64,000 nt of DNA from Opitutaceae bacterium (GTDB taxonomy: Bacteria > Verrucomicrobiota > Verrucomicrobiia > Opitutales > Opitutaceae): NCBI GenBank assembly GCA_028284385.1, contig JANQRT010000052.1, positions 124,001 to 188,000 of the forward strand. Direction: 5' to 3'. Numbering within the stretch: position 1 is the stretch's first letter; each line of letters starts with the position of its first letter. Positions 37,593 through 45,541 of this stretch are shown here, piece after piece. The position numbers and the translations under genes are program-made. The notes under the pieces were generated by a model, which worked only from the letters and a program-made list of their open reading frames with translations, did no database searches and was not told the DNA's origin.

Positions 37593-38678
37593 CTACGTCA
37601 AAAGAGGAAACTTGCTATGGGGATCGAGAGCTTGCTTTATTCGCTGAATGAATGCCCGTTGCGGAAGGTGTCCAACCAGGGGCTGACGTGTTTCACCTTT
37701 TATGATAAATCCTGCCAATTCCTGCTTTGAAAGAAGCGTATCCAATTCTTGAATCTCGTTCTCCCATCGAATCCATGCGCATGATCCGCCGTAGCTGTAG
37801 TGGCGAGGGGCATTTTGAGGGGCAAGGATGCCATCAAGGTCGAGAAGCTTGCTTGGAGAAAGCGAAATCTTAACAAGGAATCCATCGCTATTTAGCGTTT
37901 TGAAGTCTCGGATCCTATCCCAATAGCGAGATTCTTCTTTATCTCGAATGAGTTCCGCCTCGCGACCGAGAAACGAATTCAAATTCTGGATGCGCTCATC
38001 AAGGGCTTCCGGCTTCCCGCCAATTCTAATGACAAGCCCTCCTGAATCGTCGACGTCGAGCGCGTCAAGAACATACTTCGACGTATTCAAGCGAAGCAGT
38101 TGCGCGTGAGCCTGATCTATGCGCTCGTATTGAAAAATCAAAGTAACAAAGGTTTCCGGTTTCGGAAAGACTTTGAAACTGGCTTCCGTAAGAACTCCCA
38201 GGCTGCCAAGGCTCCCCACCATCAATTTCGGCAAATCGAATCCAGCTGCATTCTTTACTACTTTCCCTCCTCCTTGAATGAGCCTGCCGCATCCGTCTAT
38301 CAGTTTTACTCCTATGATAAAGTCTCGCAGCGAGCCGAATCGCTGGCTTCCCGGTCCACTAAGGCCGGAAGCAACCATGCCTCCAATGGTCGCTCCTTCG
38401 TCGGCCAATGGTGGGTCGAAAGGAAAGTATTGGCCTTCTTTTTCAAGCGTTGCTGCGACTTCTTTGAGTGAAGCTCCAGATTGTATTGTAATCGTGTATT
38501 CATTCGGCTGGTACTCGAGGATCTGGTCGAATCCTTGCATGTCGATCACCGTCGCATCGTAGTGCTCTGCCTTCCGAATCGATTGTCCACCGAGAGCCAC
38601 GAGGTTTTCCTCGCTCGCGACTATTTTGATCAATTCTTCGATCGAGCTTGGCTTTAGTGTTTCTTTCGCTGAAGGCAT
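37593..38678 (-). CDS. glcE: Glycolate oxidase FAD-binding subunit GlcE
   Basis: The 361-residue protein is a short FAD_binding_4-type flavoprotein. It has LVALGGQSI at the FAD pyrophosphate loop, then YTITIQSGASLKEVAATLEK, FDPPLADEGATIGGMVASGL and KLIDGCGRLIQGGGKVVKNA. These are GlcE hallmarks, as is its being shorter than GlcD. It should work with GlcD and GlcF to oxidise glycolate to glyoxylate at the inner face of the membrane. Gaps of 55 bases to glcD and 39 to glcF support one operon. Confidence 0.92.
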   Translation of the reverse strand: MPSAKETLKPSSIEELIKIVASEENLVALGGQSIRKAEHYDATVIDMQGFDQILEYQPNEYTITIQSGASLKEVAATLEKEGQYFPFDPPLADEGATIGGMVASGLSGPGSQRFGSLRDFIIGVKLIDGCGRLIQGGGKVVKNAAGFDLPKLMVGSLGSLGVLTEASFKVFPKPETFVTLIFQYERIDQAHAQLLRLNTSKYVLDALDVDDSGGLVIRIGGKPEALDERIQNLNSFLGREAELIRDKEESRYWDRIRDFKTLNSDGFLVKISLSPSKLLDLDGILAPQNAPRHYSYGGSCAWIRWENEIQELDTLLSKQELAGFIIKGETRQPLVGHLPQRAFIQRIKQALDPHSKFPLLT

Positions 38679-38733
38679 CCTTAGTATTTTCTATGAGGAT
38701 ACGAAATCGTTTACAGATTACTTCCTTGACTGC

Positions 38734-40176
38734 TCACTCTCTTGAGATGACTCCCGCTTTTTCCAAAGGATGCAAGCCGTGTTGACTTAAAGACTGAGCC
38801 TCGCCACTCGGAAACATTTTGCCGCGATTGGAAATTTCTTTGGAGTCTAGGGATTTACGAATGCGATGGAAGGCGTCCAAATCGTCTTTAGTGAACATCT
38901 CGGCCATGTATTCCTTCTTCTCGACCCCTACGCCATGTTCGCCTGTAATGGATCCGCCAAGACGCAGACAAAGTCTGAGCACTTCCCCAGCTAACTCCTC
39001 GGCTTTTTCCAGCTCTCCGGGAATCGAACCATCGAAGAGAATGAGAGGATGGAGATTGCCATCGCCGGCGTGGAATACATTGGCCACTCGCATCTTGAAT
39101 TTCCTCCCGATCTCTTCGATCGACTGAAGCGCTTCGCCGAGTTTCCCTCTGGGAACCACGCCATCCTGTACCAGAAAATCAGGAGCTAGACGACCCACGG
39201 CCGAGAAAGCGCTTTTCCTTCCTTTCCAGATAAGCATTCGTTCCTCCGCGCTTTGAGCGATATGTATATGATCCGCCCCAGACTTTTCGATTATTTCGAT
39301 GATGCTGTCGAATTCCGCGTTAACCGCTGCCGCTTCGCCATCCAGCTCGACAATCAGGGCGGCTTTCGCATCCTTCGGATAGCCCGCATGGACTGCCGCG
39401 TCCGCTGCATCCATGGCTAGGCGATCCATTATTTCCATAGCCGCTGGTAGTATTCCGCTGGATACAACGTCAGTCACGGCATCGCCTGCAGCCTGCAAGG
39501 AACTGTACGAGGCCAGTACCGTGCGATAAGTTTCCGGCAGAGGAAGCAGTCTGAGATGAATTTCTGTGGCGATGCCAAAGAGGCCTTCGTTGCCGACATA
39601 AAGCCCGACTATGTCGGGACCCACGAATTCGAGACTATCGTTTCCGAGAAACATGACTTCGCCGTCTGGCAGCACTACTTTGAGGCCAAGAATATGGCTG
39701 GAAGTCATGCCGTATTTCAGGCAATGAGCTCCACCCGAATTGAAAGCCACATTGCCGCCAATGGTGCAAACCGTCTGGCTGGATGGATCCGGAGCGAAGT
39801 AAAGCCCATGGCAAGCAGCGGTTGCGCTGACTTGCTGGTTTATTACCCCTGTCTGCACAATCGCCACTCGGTCATCTGTATTCACTTCTAGGATGCGATT
39901 GAGCCGATTGAGGCCAATGACGATTCCTTCTTCAATCGGCAAAGATCCTCCTGAAAGGCTAGTGCCGCTGCCGCGGGCGACGAATGGCACCTCGTATTCG
40001 TGACATAGCTTAACGGTCGCGACAATCTCATCTTCGTTTTCCGGAATGACCACCGCTTTGGGGCGAGCTCGAAAGGCGGTCAATCCATCTGACTCGTAAG
40101 GGACCATGCGAGGACCGTCGGTGTAAAAGCGATCGTCTGGGAAAAGGGACTTAAGCTCTGATAGAAAATCGTCCAT
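38734..40176 (-). CDS. glcD: Glycolate oxidase catalytic subunit GlcD
   Basis: This 480-residue flavoprotein has the FAD_binding_4 domain ([40 protein letters not shown]) and the FAD-oxidase C-terminal domain ([37 protein letters not shown]), both characteristic of GlcD. It oxidises glycolate, and perhaps D-lactate, with transfer of electrons via GlcF. It heads the operon and is divergent from the DapF-like gene, with 183 bases between starts that should hold its promoter. Glycolate is a major algal exudate, so this suits a marine or aquatic heterotroph. Confidence 0.94.
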   Translation of the reverse strand: MDDFLSELKSLFPDDRFYTDGPRMVPYESDGLTAFRARPKAVVIPENEDEIVATVKLCHEYEVPFVARGSGTSLSGGSLPIEEGIVIGLNRLNRILEVNTDDRVAIVQTGVINQQVSATAACHGLYFAPDPSSQTVCTIGGNVAFNSGGAHCLKYGMTSSHILGLKVVLPDGEVMFLGNDSLEFVGPDIVGLYVGNEGLFGIATEIHLRLLPLPETYRTVLASYSSLQAAGDAVTDVVSSGILPAAMEIMDRLAMDAADAAVHAGYPKDAKAALIVELDGEAAAVNAEFDSIIEIIEKSGADHIHIAQSAEERMLIWKGRKSAFSAVGRLAPDFLVQDGVVPRGKLGEALQSIEEIGRKFKMRVANVFHAGDGNLHPLILFDGSIPGELEKAEELAGEVLRLCLRLGGSITGEHGVGVEKKEYMAEMFTKDDLDAFHRIRKSLDSKEISNRGKMFPSGEAQSLSQHGLHPLEKAGVISRE

Positions 40177-40359
40177 CGGCAGTGGGATTGGGCCAGCAAA
40201 AGGTTCGAGCCTTCATTCTGCAAGTCATTCCACGCCTGATGCGGATCTAGCTCGGTCGGCCCTCATCATCCGTTTGATAATACCTTTGGGCTCTGCAGGT
40301 TATGTGGCTTGCCTTTTCAATCGGCCGCTTTCTAATGCGGCCTTCACCTTCCGAAACCG

Positions 40360-41214
40360 ATGAGATTCCACAAGTACCACGCTCTTGGTAACGACTATCT
40401 GGTCCTTGATCCCAAAGACGGTCCAGCGCCGACGCCGATTCAGACTCAGGCCATCTGCCATCGAAATTTTGGTCTCGGATCGGATGGCATTTTGTATGGA
40501 CCTATGGATACAGAAGACGCCGATTTCGGTTTACGCATTCTAAATCCGGATGGCAGCGAGGCTGAGAAGAGCGGGAATGGTTTACGGATCTTTGCTCGCT
40601 ATTTACGTGATCAAAATCGCGTTGGAGCGGATCCCTTTTCCGTTTCGACGCTTGGTGGCAATGTTGTTTGCCAAGTTTTCGAAAGCGGTGATCGCATCGA
40701 GGTGGAGATGGGCAGAGTGAGTTTCCATAGCGAAGACATACCCGTGACGGGAGAGCCTCGCGAAGTGGTCGATGAAGAGATAGAGGTTAACGGCAAGAGC
40801 TACGGTTATTCCTCGGCAACCATCGGCAATCCCCACGTCGTTTTGCCAATGGATGATCCCAGCAAGGAATTGGCGGAATCGATCGGTCCGGTTATTGAAA
40901 ACATGACCTCTCTCTTTCCGAACCGAACCAACGTTCAGCTACTCAAGGTTCTGGATCGCAACAATATCCAGATTGAGATTTGGGAGCGGGGAGCCGGCTA
41001 CACTCTGGCTTCCGGGAGTTCCAGTAGCGCGGCTGCGGCGGTAGCTAGAAAGATTGGCGCTTGCGATGAGGATATTACCGTTCATTGCCCTGGCGGACAG
41101 ATTGGAATCAGGGTCTCGGACGACTTCCAGATCACCATGACGGGTCCGGCAACACGGGTAGGTCTCTTCGAAATGGATGACGCTGTAACCAATCAGAGCT
41201 TTCCGGTTATCTAG
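40360..41214 (+). CDS. dapF: Diaminopimelate epimerase-family protein lacking both catalytic cysteines
   Basis: The 284-residue protein matches DapF in length and fold motifs: FHKYHALGNDYLVLDP at the start, RNFGLGSDGIL, LNPDGSEAEKSGNGLRIFAR, ATIGNPHVVL, NRTNVQLLKV and WERGAGYTLASGSSSSAAAA. DapF interconverts LL- and meso-diaminopimelate using two cysteines, in the CGNG and ACGTGA motifs. Here both positions are serine: codon AGC for Ser71 and TCC for Ser218. The rest of the pocket is kept, so it may be a variant epimerase, an epimerase for another substrate, or a lyase-like relative. The symbol reflects family membership only. It is followed by tRNA-Asn and the ribosomal protein block. Confidence 0.85.
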   Translation: MRFHKYHALGNDYLVLDPKDGPAPTPIQTQAICHRNFGLGSDGILYGPMDTEDADFGLRILNPDGSEAEKSGNGLRIFARYLRDQNRVGADPFSVSTLGGNVVCQVFESGDRIEVEMGRVSFHSEDIPVTGEPREVVDEEIEVNGKSYGYSSATIGNPHVVLPMDDPSKELAESIGPVIENMTSLFPNRTNVQLLKVLDRNNIQIEIWERGAGYTLASGSSSSAAAAVARKIGACDEDITVHCPGGQIGIRVSDDFQITMTGPATRVGLFEMDDAVTNQSFPVI

Positions 41215-41305
41215 CTTCGAACTCTACCTTGCTCGATTTTTAAATTGTGGGCATCTAAGAGTTGACATCGCCAATACAAAAGGCCTTTTTCGTGCCCCAT
41301 TAAAT

Positions 41306-41380
41306 TGCCCTGTAGCTCAGTGGTAGAGCAGGTGGCTGTTAACCACTTGGTCGCTGGTTCGAATCCAGCCGGGGCAGCCA
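41306..41380 (+). tRNA. tRNA-Asn (anticodon GTT)
   Basis: A full cloverleaf can be drawn. The acceptor stem is TGCCCTG/CGGGGCA with one G-T pair. The D-arm is GCTC-AGTGGTA-GAGC, the anticodon stem GGTGG/CCACT with loop CTGTTAA, and the T-arm GCTGG-TTCGAAT-CCAGC. The anticodon is GTT, which reads AAC and AAU. Discriminator G and an encoded CCA end the gene. It lies between the DapF-like gene and rplY. Confidence 0.97.
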
Positions 41381-41560
41381 TTCGACTTCGGTCTTCGACC
41401 TTCGCTCATGGCAAGTCCGACCTCAATTCCATTGATCGTGTCATTTGGAGATTCTTTTTTCCCTTTGGCCGAAACTTTTGATTGATTTCCGGCGCCCCCC
41501 TCTTACCGTTCTTCGCTTCTCTCGTCTCGGAGCGAGGCTGAGAACTTAATTTGGATCAAC
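41381..41560 (+). promoter_or_regulatory. Leader and promoter region of the rplY-pth-rpsF block
   Basis: These 180 bases between tRNA-Asn and rplY contain no reading frame of note. A short T-run (41455-41462) lies about 75 bases past the tRNA without a convincing stem. A clear -35/-10 pair could not be fixed. The region probably holds the promoter of the translation/replication gene block. Confidence 0.3.
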
Positions 41561-42115
41561 ATGAAACAGCTTACGATTAACGCTTCCACCAGAGAAGAGG
41601 CTGGCTCTGCCGCCTCCGGCCGTTTGCGCCGCGCCGGTCAAGTTCCTGCGGTGGTGTATGGAAAGACAAAGGAGCCCGTAAATCTCTCAATTGACGCTAG
41701 CGATTTGCGTATCGCATTGAGAGAGATTGGCAACAACACCCCGATCGTTCAGCTTAAAGAGGGTGATAGTGAGGCCAAGACATCTATTATTCAAGAGGTT
41801 CAGCGTCATCCCATCTCGGACGGCTACCTTCACGTCGACTTTCATGAAGTAGCCGAAAATGAAACCATTTCCATTTCGGTCCCAATTCATACGAAGGGCG
41901 AGTCTTTTGGGGTGAAAAATGAGAATGGCACCATGGAGCTAGTTCTCCATACGGTGCATGTGCGCTGTCTGCCCAAGGATGCACCAGACTTTATTGAAGT
42001 TGATGTGGAGGAACTCAAAGTTGGCGATCTGATCCACGTCAACGAGCTTCCTTCTATTGAAGGCGTCGATTATCTTGATCACGGAGATCAGCCGGTAATC
42101 GCGATTATCCAGTAA
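41561..42115 (+). CDS. rplY: Large ribosomal subunit protein bL25 (CTC form)
   Basis: The 184-residue protein has the L25 domain (SGRLRRAGQVPAVVYGKTKE; PIVQLKEGDSEAKTSIIQEV; DGYLHVDFHEVAEN) and the C-terminal TL5/CTC beta domain (about residues 95-184; CLPKDAPDFIEVDVEELKVG). It binds the 5S rRNA in the 50S subunit. The two-domain form is usual outside gamma-proteobacteria. Its neighbour pth is the common partner in many bacteria. Confidence 0.95.
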   Translation: MKQLTINASTREEAGSAASGRLRRAGQVPAVVYGKTKEPVNLSIDASDLRIALREIGNNTPIVQLKEGDSEAKTSIIQEVQRHPISDGYLHVDFHEVAENETISISVPIHTKGESFGVKNENGTMELVLHTVHVRCLPKDAPDFIEVDVEELKVGDLIHVNELPSIEGVDYLDHGDQPVIAIIQ

Positions 42116-42197
42116 ATTTCCTCAGCGAGCACGCCTCCTCAATCCGGGGTTGGCTCGTCTTTTTGTTCTTTCTAAAATCAATCCCAGCCAACCTCCA

Positions 42198-42809
42198 ATG
42201 AGCTATCGGCTGATCGTCGGACTTGGAAATCCTGGCAAGGATTACGAAGCGACGCGCCATAACGTTGGCTTCCAAGTAGTTGACGCCTTTGCTACTCGAT
42301 GCGGAGCAGGGGAGTGGAAGCCCAATCGCAACTTCAGGGGAGATCTTTCCGAAATCCTCGATTCCGATGGCGGCAAGATCCATCTGCTAAAGCCGACTAC
42401 TTTTATGAACGACAGCGGTAGCTGTATTCAAAAAGTATGCAGCTATTATAAGATACCGCCTGAAGATCTGATTATCGTTTACGATGAAATCAATCTTCCG
42501 GTTGCCGAGGTAAAGATCAGCGTTAAAGGAAGCGCCGGAGGCCACAATGGGATGGATGACATTTTAAAACGGATACATCCCAGCTTTACGCGCCTACGCA
42601 TCGGCATCGGTCAAAAGCCCCACAAGGAAATGGATCTTGCCGATTTCGTGCTGGGAAAATTCAGCGTAGAAGACCAGAATTCGATTAACGCTTCGATGGA
42701 CCGCTATCTTGAATGCCTTGAAAGGCTGATAAAGGACGGCGCCGAAAAAGCGATGATGCATATTAATAGAAAACCAAAAAACAATGACAGAGACCAAAGC
42801 CAATTATAA
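42198..42809 (+). CDS. pth: Peptidyl-tRNA hydrolase
   Basis: The 203-residue enzyme recycles peptidyl-tRNA released from stalled ribosomes. Visible motifs are IVGLGNPGKDYEATRHNVGF (catalytic His in RHN), KPTTFMNDSG (substrate-binding Asn), IIVYDEINLP (catalytic Asp), GSAGGHNGMDDI and RLRIGIGQKP. I chose the ATG at 42198, which places GLGNPG as in other Pth proteins; a TTG at 42150 would add 16 residues. Its 3' end overlaps the start of rpsF by 26 bases, which suggests translational coupling. Confidence 0.95.
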   Translation: MSYRLIVGLGNPGKDYEATRHNVGFQVVDAFATRCGAGEWKPNRNFRGDLSEILDSDGGKIHLLKPTTFMNDSGSCIQKVCSYYKIPPEDLIIVYDEINLPVAEVKISVKGSAGGHNGMDDILKRIHPSFTRLRIGIGQKPHKEMDLADFVLGKFSVEDQNSINASMDRYLECLERLIKDGAEKAMMHINRKPKNNDRDQSQL

Positions 42810-43080
42810 GGCCACATTCATTCTCGACACACGCGATCGCGAAGAGTCTGTTGACGAGCTTATCGACAGCCTCAAAGGCGAAATCGCTGAAGTGGGTGGA
42901 GAGGTTTCCAGTGTCGAGAATCTAGGCCGACAGGATTTCGCCCAGGCTGCTGACAAGCGTTATTTGTCCGGCGTCTATGCTCAGATCGATTTTTCGGGCG
43001 ATTCTTCCACGCCAAGTAAAATTCACGAAAAACTTCGCTTGAATAAATTGGTTTCTCACAAGATGATTCAAAAGGCTTAA
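42784..43080 (+). CDS. rpsF: Small ribosomal subunit protein bS6
   Basis: This 98-residue protein has the S6 ferredoxin-like fold pattern: YKATFILDTRDREESVDELI, then VENLGRQDFAQAADKRYLSG and YAQIDFSGDSSTPSKIHEKL. It binds the central domain of 16S rRNA, normally with bS18. Its ATG lies inside the end of pth (26-base overlap). The ssb gene follows after 32 bases. The usual rpsR (bS18) gene is not in this cluster. Confidence 0.93.
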   Translation: MTETKANYKATFILDTRDREESVDELIDSLKGEIAEVGGEVSSVENLGRQDFAQAADKRYLSGVYAQIDFSGDSSTPSKIHEKLRLNKLVSHKMIQKA

Positions 43081-43112
43081 TTTGCCTACCGGATCTTCTC
43101 TTCCCTCGCTTC

Positions 43113-43559
43113 ATGCCAAACTTCAACAAAGTCCTTCTGATGGGTAATCTGACACGCGATCCCGAATTGCGTGTGACCCCGAAAGGTACTTCCGTTTGCC
43201 AATTCGGTCTCGCCGTTAATCGAGTGTTCCGTCTTGAAAATGGGGATACGCAGGAGGAAACCACTTTTGTCGATGTGGAAGCATGGGGTCGCCAGGCGGA
43301 AACGATTTCAAAATATGTCACCAAGGGGAATCCGCTTTTCGTCGAAGGTCGGCTTAAGCTCGATTCATGGGAAAACAAGGAAGGCGAAAAACGGAGCAAA
43401 ATGAAGGTGGTGCTGGAGAACATGCAGCTCATTGGCGGTCGCGGAGGTTCTGGCGAAAGTGGCGGCTATTCGTCGTCCCAATCTAGCGAGCCTCAGCCTC
43501 GTTCCGCTACTCCTCCAGCTTCCCAAGGGGAAAACATCGAGGAGGACGTTCCTTTCTAA
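43113..43559 (+). CDS. ssb: Single-stranded DNA-binding protein
   Basis: The 148-residue protein has an N-terminal OB fold (FNKVLLMGNLTRDPELRVTP, FVDVEAWGRQAETISKYVTK, LFVEGRLKLDSWENKEGEKR) and a disordered G/S/P/Q-rich linker. The acidic tail ends in EEDVPF, close to the canonical DDDIPF tip that recruits replication and repair proteins. Its place between rpsF and rplI, with dnaB following, is the classical order. Confidence 0.95.
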   Translation: MPNFNKVLLMGNLTRDPELRVTPKGTSVCQFGLAVNRVFRLENGDTQEETTFVDVEAWGRQAETISKYVTKGNPLFVEGRLKLDSWENKEGEKRSKMKVVLENMQLIGGRGGSGESGGYSSSQSSEPQPRSATPPASQGENIEEDVPF

Positions 43560-43605
43560 CGGCTTCTAGACTTTTAAGATCTTATCAATCAACGATTCGC
43601 AAATC

Positions 43606-44100
43606 ATGGCAACAAGCGACATTCTACTCATTGAGCCGGTCGATGGACTGGGCTCGGAAGGCGATCAAGTTACTGTGAAAGCAGGCTATGCTCGTAATTT
43701 CCTATTTCCAAATCGCAAGGCGGTTCCCGTAACGCGTTCGAACCGTAAGCAGATCGAGGCTCTCAAGGTTCGAAGAGCTGAACGCGAGGCCAAGAACCTC
43801 GAAGACGCGAAAGCCCAGGCCGCTCGCATTGGTGAAACCCATTTCGCGATTGCTGTGAAAACGGGCGATTCCGGTAAAATGTTTGGAGCTGTCACCGCGG
43901 CTAACATACACGAAAAGCTCTCCGAGGCTGGCTTTGAGATTGATCGCAAGAAAGTGCACTTGCCGGCTCCGATCAAGGAGCTCGGTCAGCACTCGATCAC
44001 CATCAAAATCCATTCTGAAGTAGAGGCCGAACTTAAGTTCGATGTAGTTTCCGAAAATCCGATCGTCGAAGAATCCGACGCCGAGGAAGCGGAAGATTAG
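43606..44100 (+). CDS. rplI: Large ribosomal subunit protein bL9
   Basis: This 164-residue protein has the L9 N-terminal domain (ILLIEPVDGLGSEGDQVTVK, GYARNFLFPNRKAVPVTRSN), a long connecting helix (about residues 42-75) and the C-terminal domain (DSGKMFGAVTAANIHEKLSE, AGFEIDRKKVHLPAPIKELG). It carries an extra acidic tail, EESDAEEAED. It binds near the base of the L1 stalk and helps keep the reading frame. It comes directly after ssb, with no rpsR between. Confidence 0.95.
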   Translation: MATSDILLIEPVDGLGSEGDQVTVKAGYARNFLFPNRKAVPVTRSNRKQIEALKVRRAEREAKNLEDAKAQAARIGETHFAIAVKTGDSGKMFGAVTAANIHEKLSEAGFEIDRKKVHLPAPIKELGQHSITIKIHSEVEAELKFDVVSENPIVEESDAEEAED

Positions 44101-44128
44101 TAGCAATTCAAAGGCTTGATGCTGATAC

Positions 44129-45541
44129 ATGCCGGCCAGGCCGCTGACAGTAGAAGAATCGGTTAATCAACCAGTCGGGACGACTTCCTTGTCCTTGGCC
44201 GGTCGCGCTTTGCCGCAAAGTCCCGAGTCTGAGAAGGGCTTGTTAGCTTGTTGCTTGCTGGATCCATCCGAAATCATCTCTCGCTGTCTAGCTCAGAAGC
44301 TTCCAGCCGCCGCTTTTTACAGTCCTGCGAATCAGGCTATCTTCGAGGTGGCGGTCGAAGTGTTCGAAACGCATTCGATGCTGGATGCCAAGATCCTTGC
44401 CGAGGAGCTAAACAATCGAGGTCGGCTCCAGGAAGTCGGAGGACCACTCTATATTGCAGACCTAACCTCGCAGATCGAAACCACGGCTCACGCCAACTAC
44501 TTCATCGATCAAGTGCGCGACAAGTATCTCTTACGCCGCTTGATCAGCACCGCGACCAACACGGTCCAGCGCTGCTTCGAGCCTATCCAGGATGGAGGGA
44601 TTGAAATATTCGTCGACGACATCGAGAAGGAGATCTTCGCGATCAGCGATGACCGTATCGCCGATACCTCGCAACCTGTCAGCAAATCGGTCGACGACGC
44701 GGTAAACCTGGTTAAGAAGCTGATCGACGGGCGAGGGGAGTTGAGCGGCCTTTCCTCCGGATTCGTGGATTTGGATAAGCTGACCTTCGGTCTTCATCCT
44801 CAGGAAATGATTGTTCTTGCGGCGCGACCTTCAATGGGGAAGACCAGCTTGGGTTTGAACATTGCCGAGGCCGTAGCTCTACCGCGAAAAGCGGGTAGAA
44901 GCGGTTCTGGCGTCATGTTCTTCAGTCTGGAAATGAGCGCCGAACAATTGGCTATGCGTCTACTGACCAGTCGAGCCCGTGTCAGTTCGCAGCGATTACG
45001 CGAGGGATTTGTAAACAAAGAGGAGCAGCAACGGCTAGCTAGCTCGGCCAAAGAGCTCAAGGATGCTAAAATCTGGATCGATGACTCCGGTCAGATAACC
45101 ATAAATCAGATACGAGCAAAGGCTCGGAGGCTCTTTTCCCGTAACTCCGACATGGGTCTCATCGTTATCGATTACCTTCAATTGGTTACCGGTACTGATC
45201 CGAAAATGCCGCGCGAGCAGCAGATTGCCGAAATCTCTCGTGGAATAAAATCGCTAGCCAAGGAACTCGCCGTTCCCGTGATTGTACTAAGTCAGCTAAA
45301 TCGTGACTCGGAAAAGGAAAAACGACAGCCCAAACTCTCAGATCTCCGTGAATCAGGCTCTATTGAGCAAGATGCTGACGTCGTTCTTATCTTGGCGCGA
45401 CCAAAAGACGCCACAGACGATTTTTCCGTTGCAGCCGACAAGGCTGACCTAATTGTAGCTAAGCAACGAAACGGTCCTGTTGGCGAAATCAAGTTAACCT
45501 TCCTTCGAGACATTACCCGCTTTGAAAATTACACTGAATAG
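44129..45541 (+). CDS. dnaB: Replicative DNA helicase DnaB
   Basis: The 470-residue protein has the N-terminal DnaB domain (PQSPESEKGLLACCLLDPSE, HSMLDAKILAEELNNRG) and the RecA-like motor. The motor shows Walker A (AARPSMGKTSLGLNIAE), FFSLEMSAEQLAMRL, Walker B (LIVIDYLQLVTG), the QEIAEISR-like segment (EQQIAEISRGIKSLAKEL) and LSDLRESGSIEQDADVV. It unwinds DNA at the replication fork. No intein is present. Its last 20 bases overlap the start of bamA. Confidence 0.96.
   Translation: MPARPLTVEESVNQPVGTTSLSLAGRALPQSPESEKGLLACCLLDPSEIISRCLAQKLPAAAFYSPANQAIFEVAVEVFETHSMLDAKILAEELNNRGRLQEVGGPLYIADLTSQIETTAHANYFIDQVRDKYLLRRLISTATNTVQRCFEPIQDGGIEIFVDDIEKEIFAISDDRIADTSQPVSKSVDDAVNLVKKLIDGRGELSGLSSGFVDLDKLTFGLHPQEMIVLAARPSMGKTSLGLNIAEAVALPRKAGRSGSGVMFFSLEMSAEQLAMRLLTSRARVSSQRLREGFVNKEEQQRLASSAKELKDAKIWIDDSGQITINQIRAKARRLFSRNSDMGLIVIDYLQLVTGTDPKMPREQQIAEISRGIKSLAKELAVPVIVLSQLNRDSEKEKRQPKLSDLRESGSIEQDADVVLILARPKDATDDFSVAADKADLIVAKQRNGPVGEIKLTFLRDITRFENYTE

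Noticed and set aside
40177..40359. GGTTCGAGCC at 40203 as part of a second tRNA
   Set aside because: No acceptor stem, D-arm or anticodon arm could be drawn around it.
41272..41283. AAAAGGCCTTTT palindrome upstream of tRNA-Asn as a terminator
   Set aside because: The palindrome has no loop, so a stable hairpin would be very short; more likely chance or part of the promoter region.
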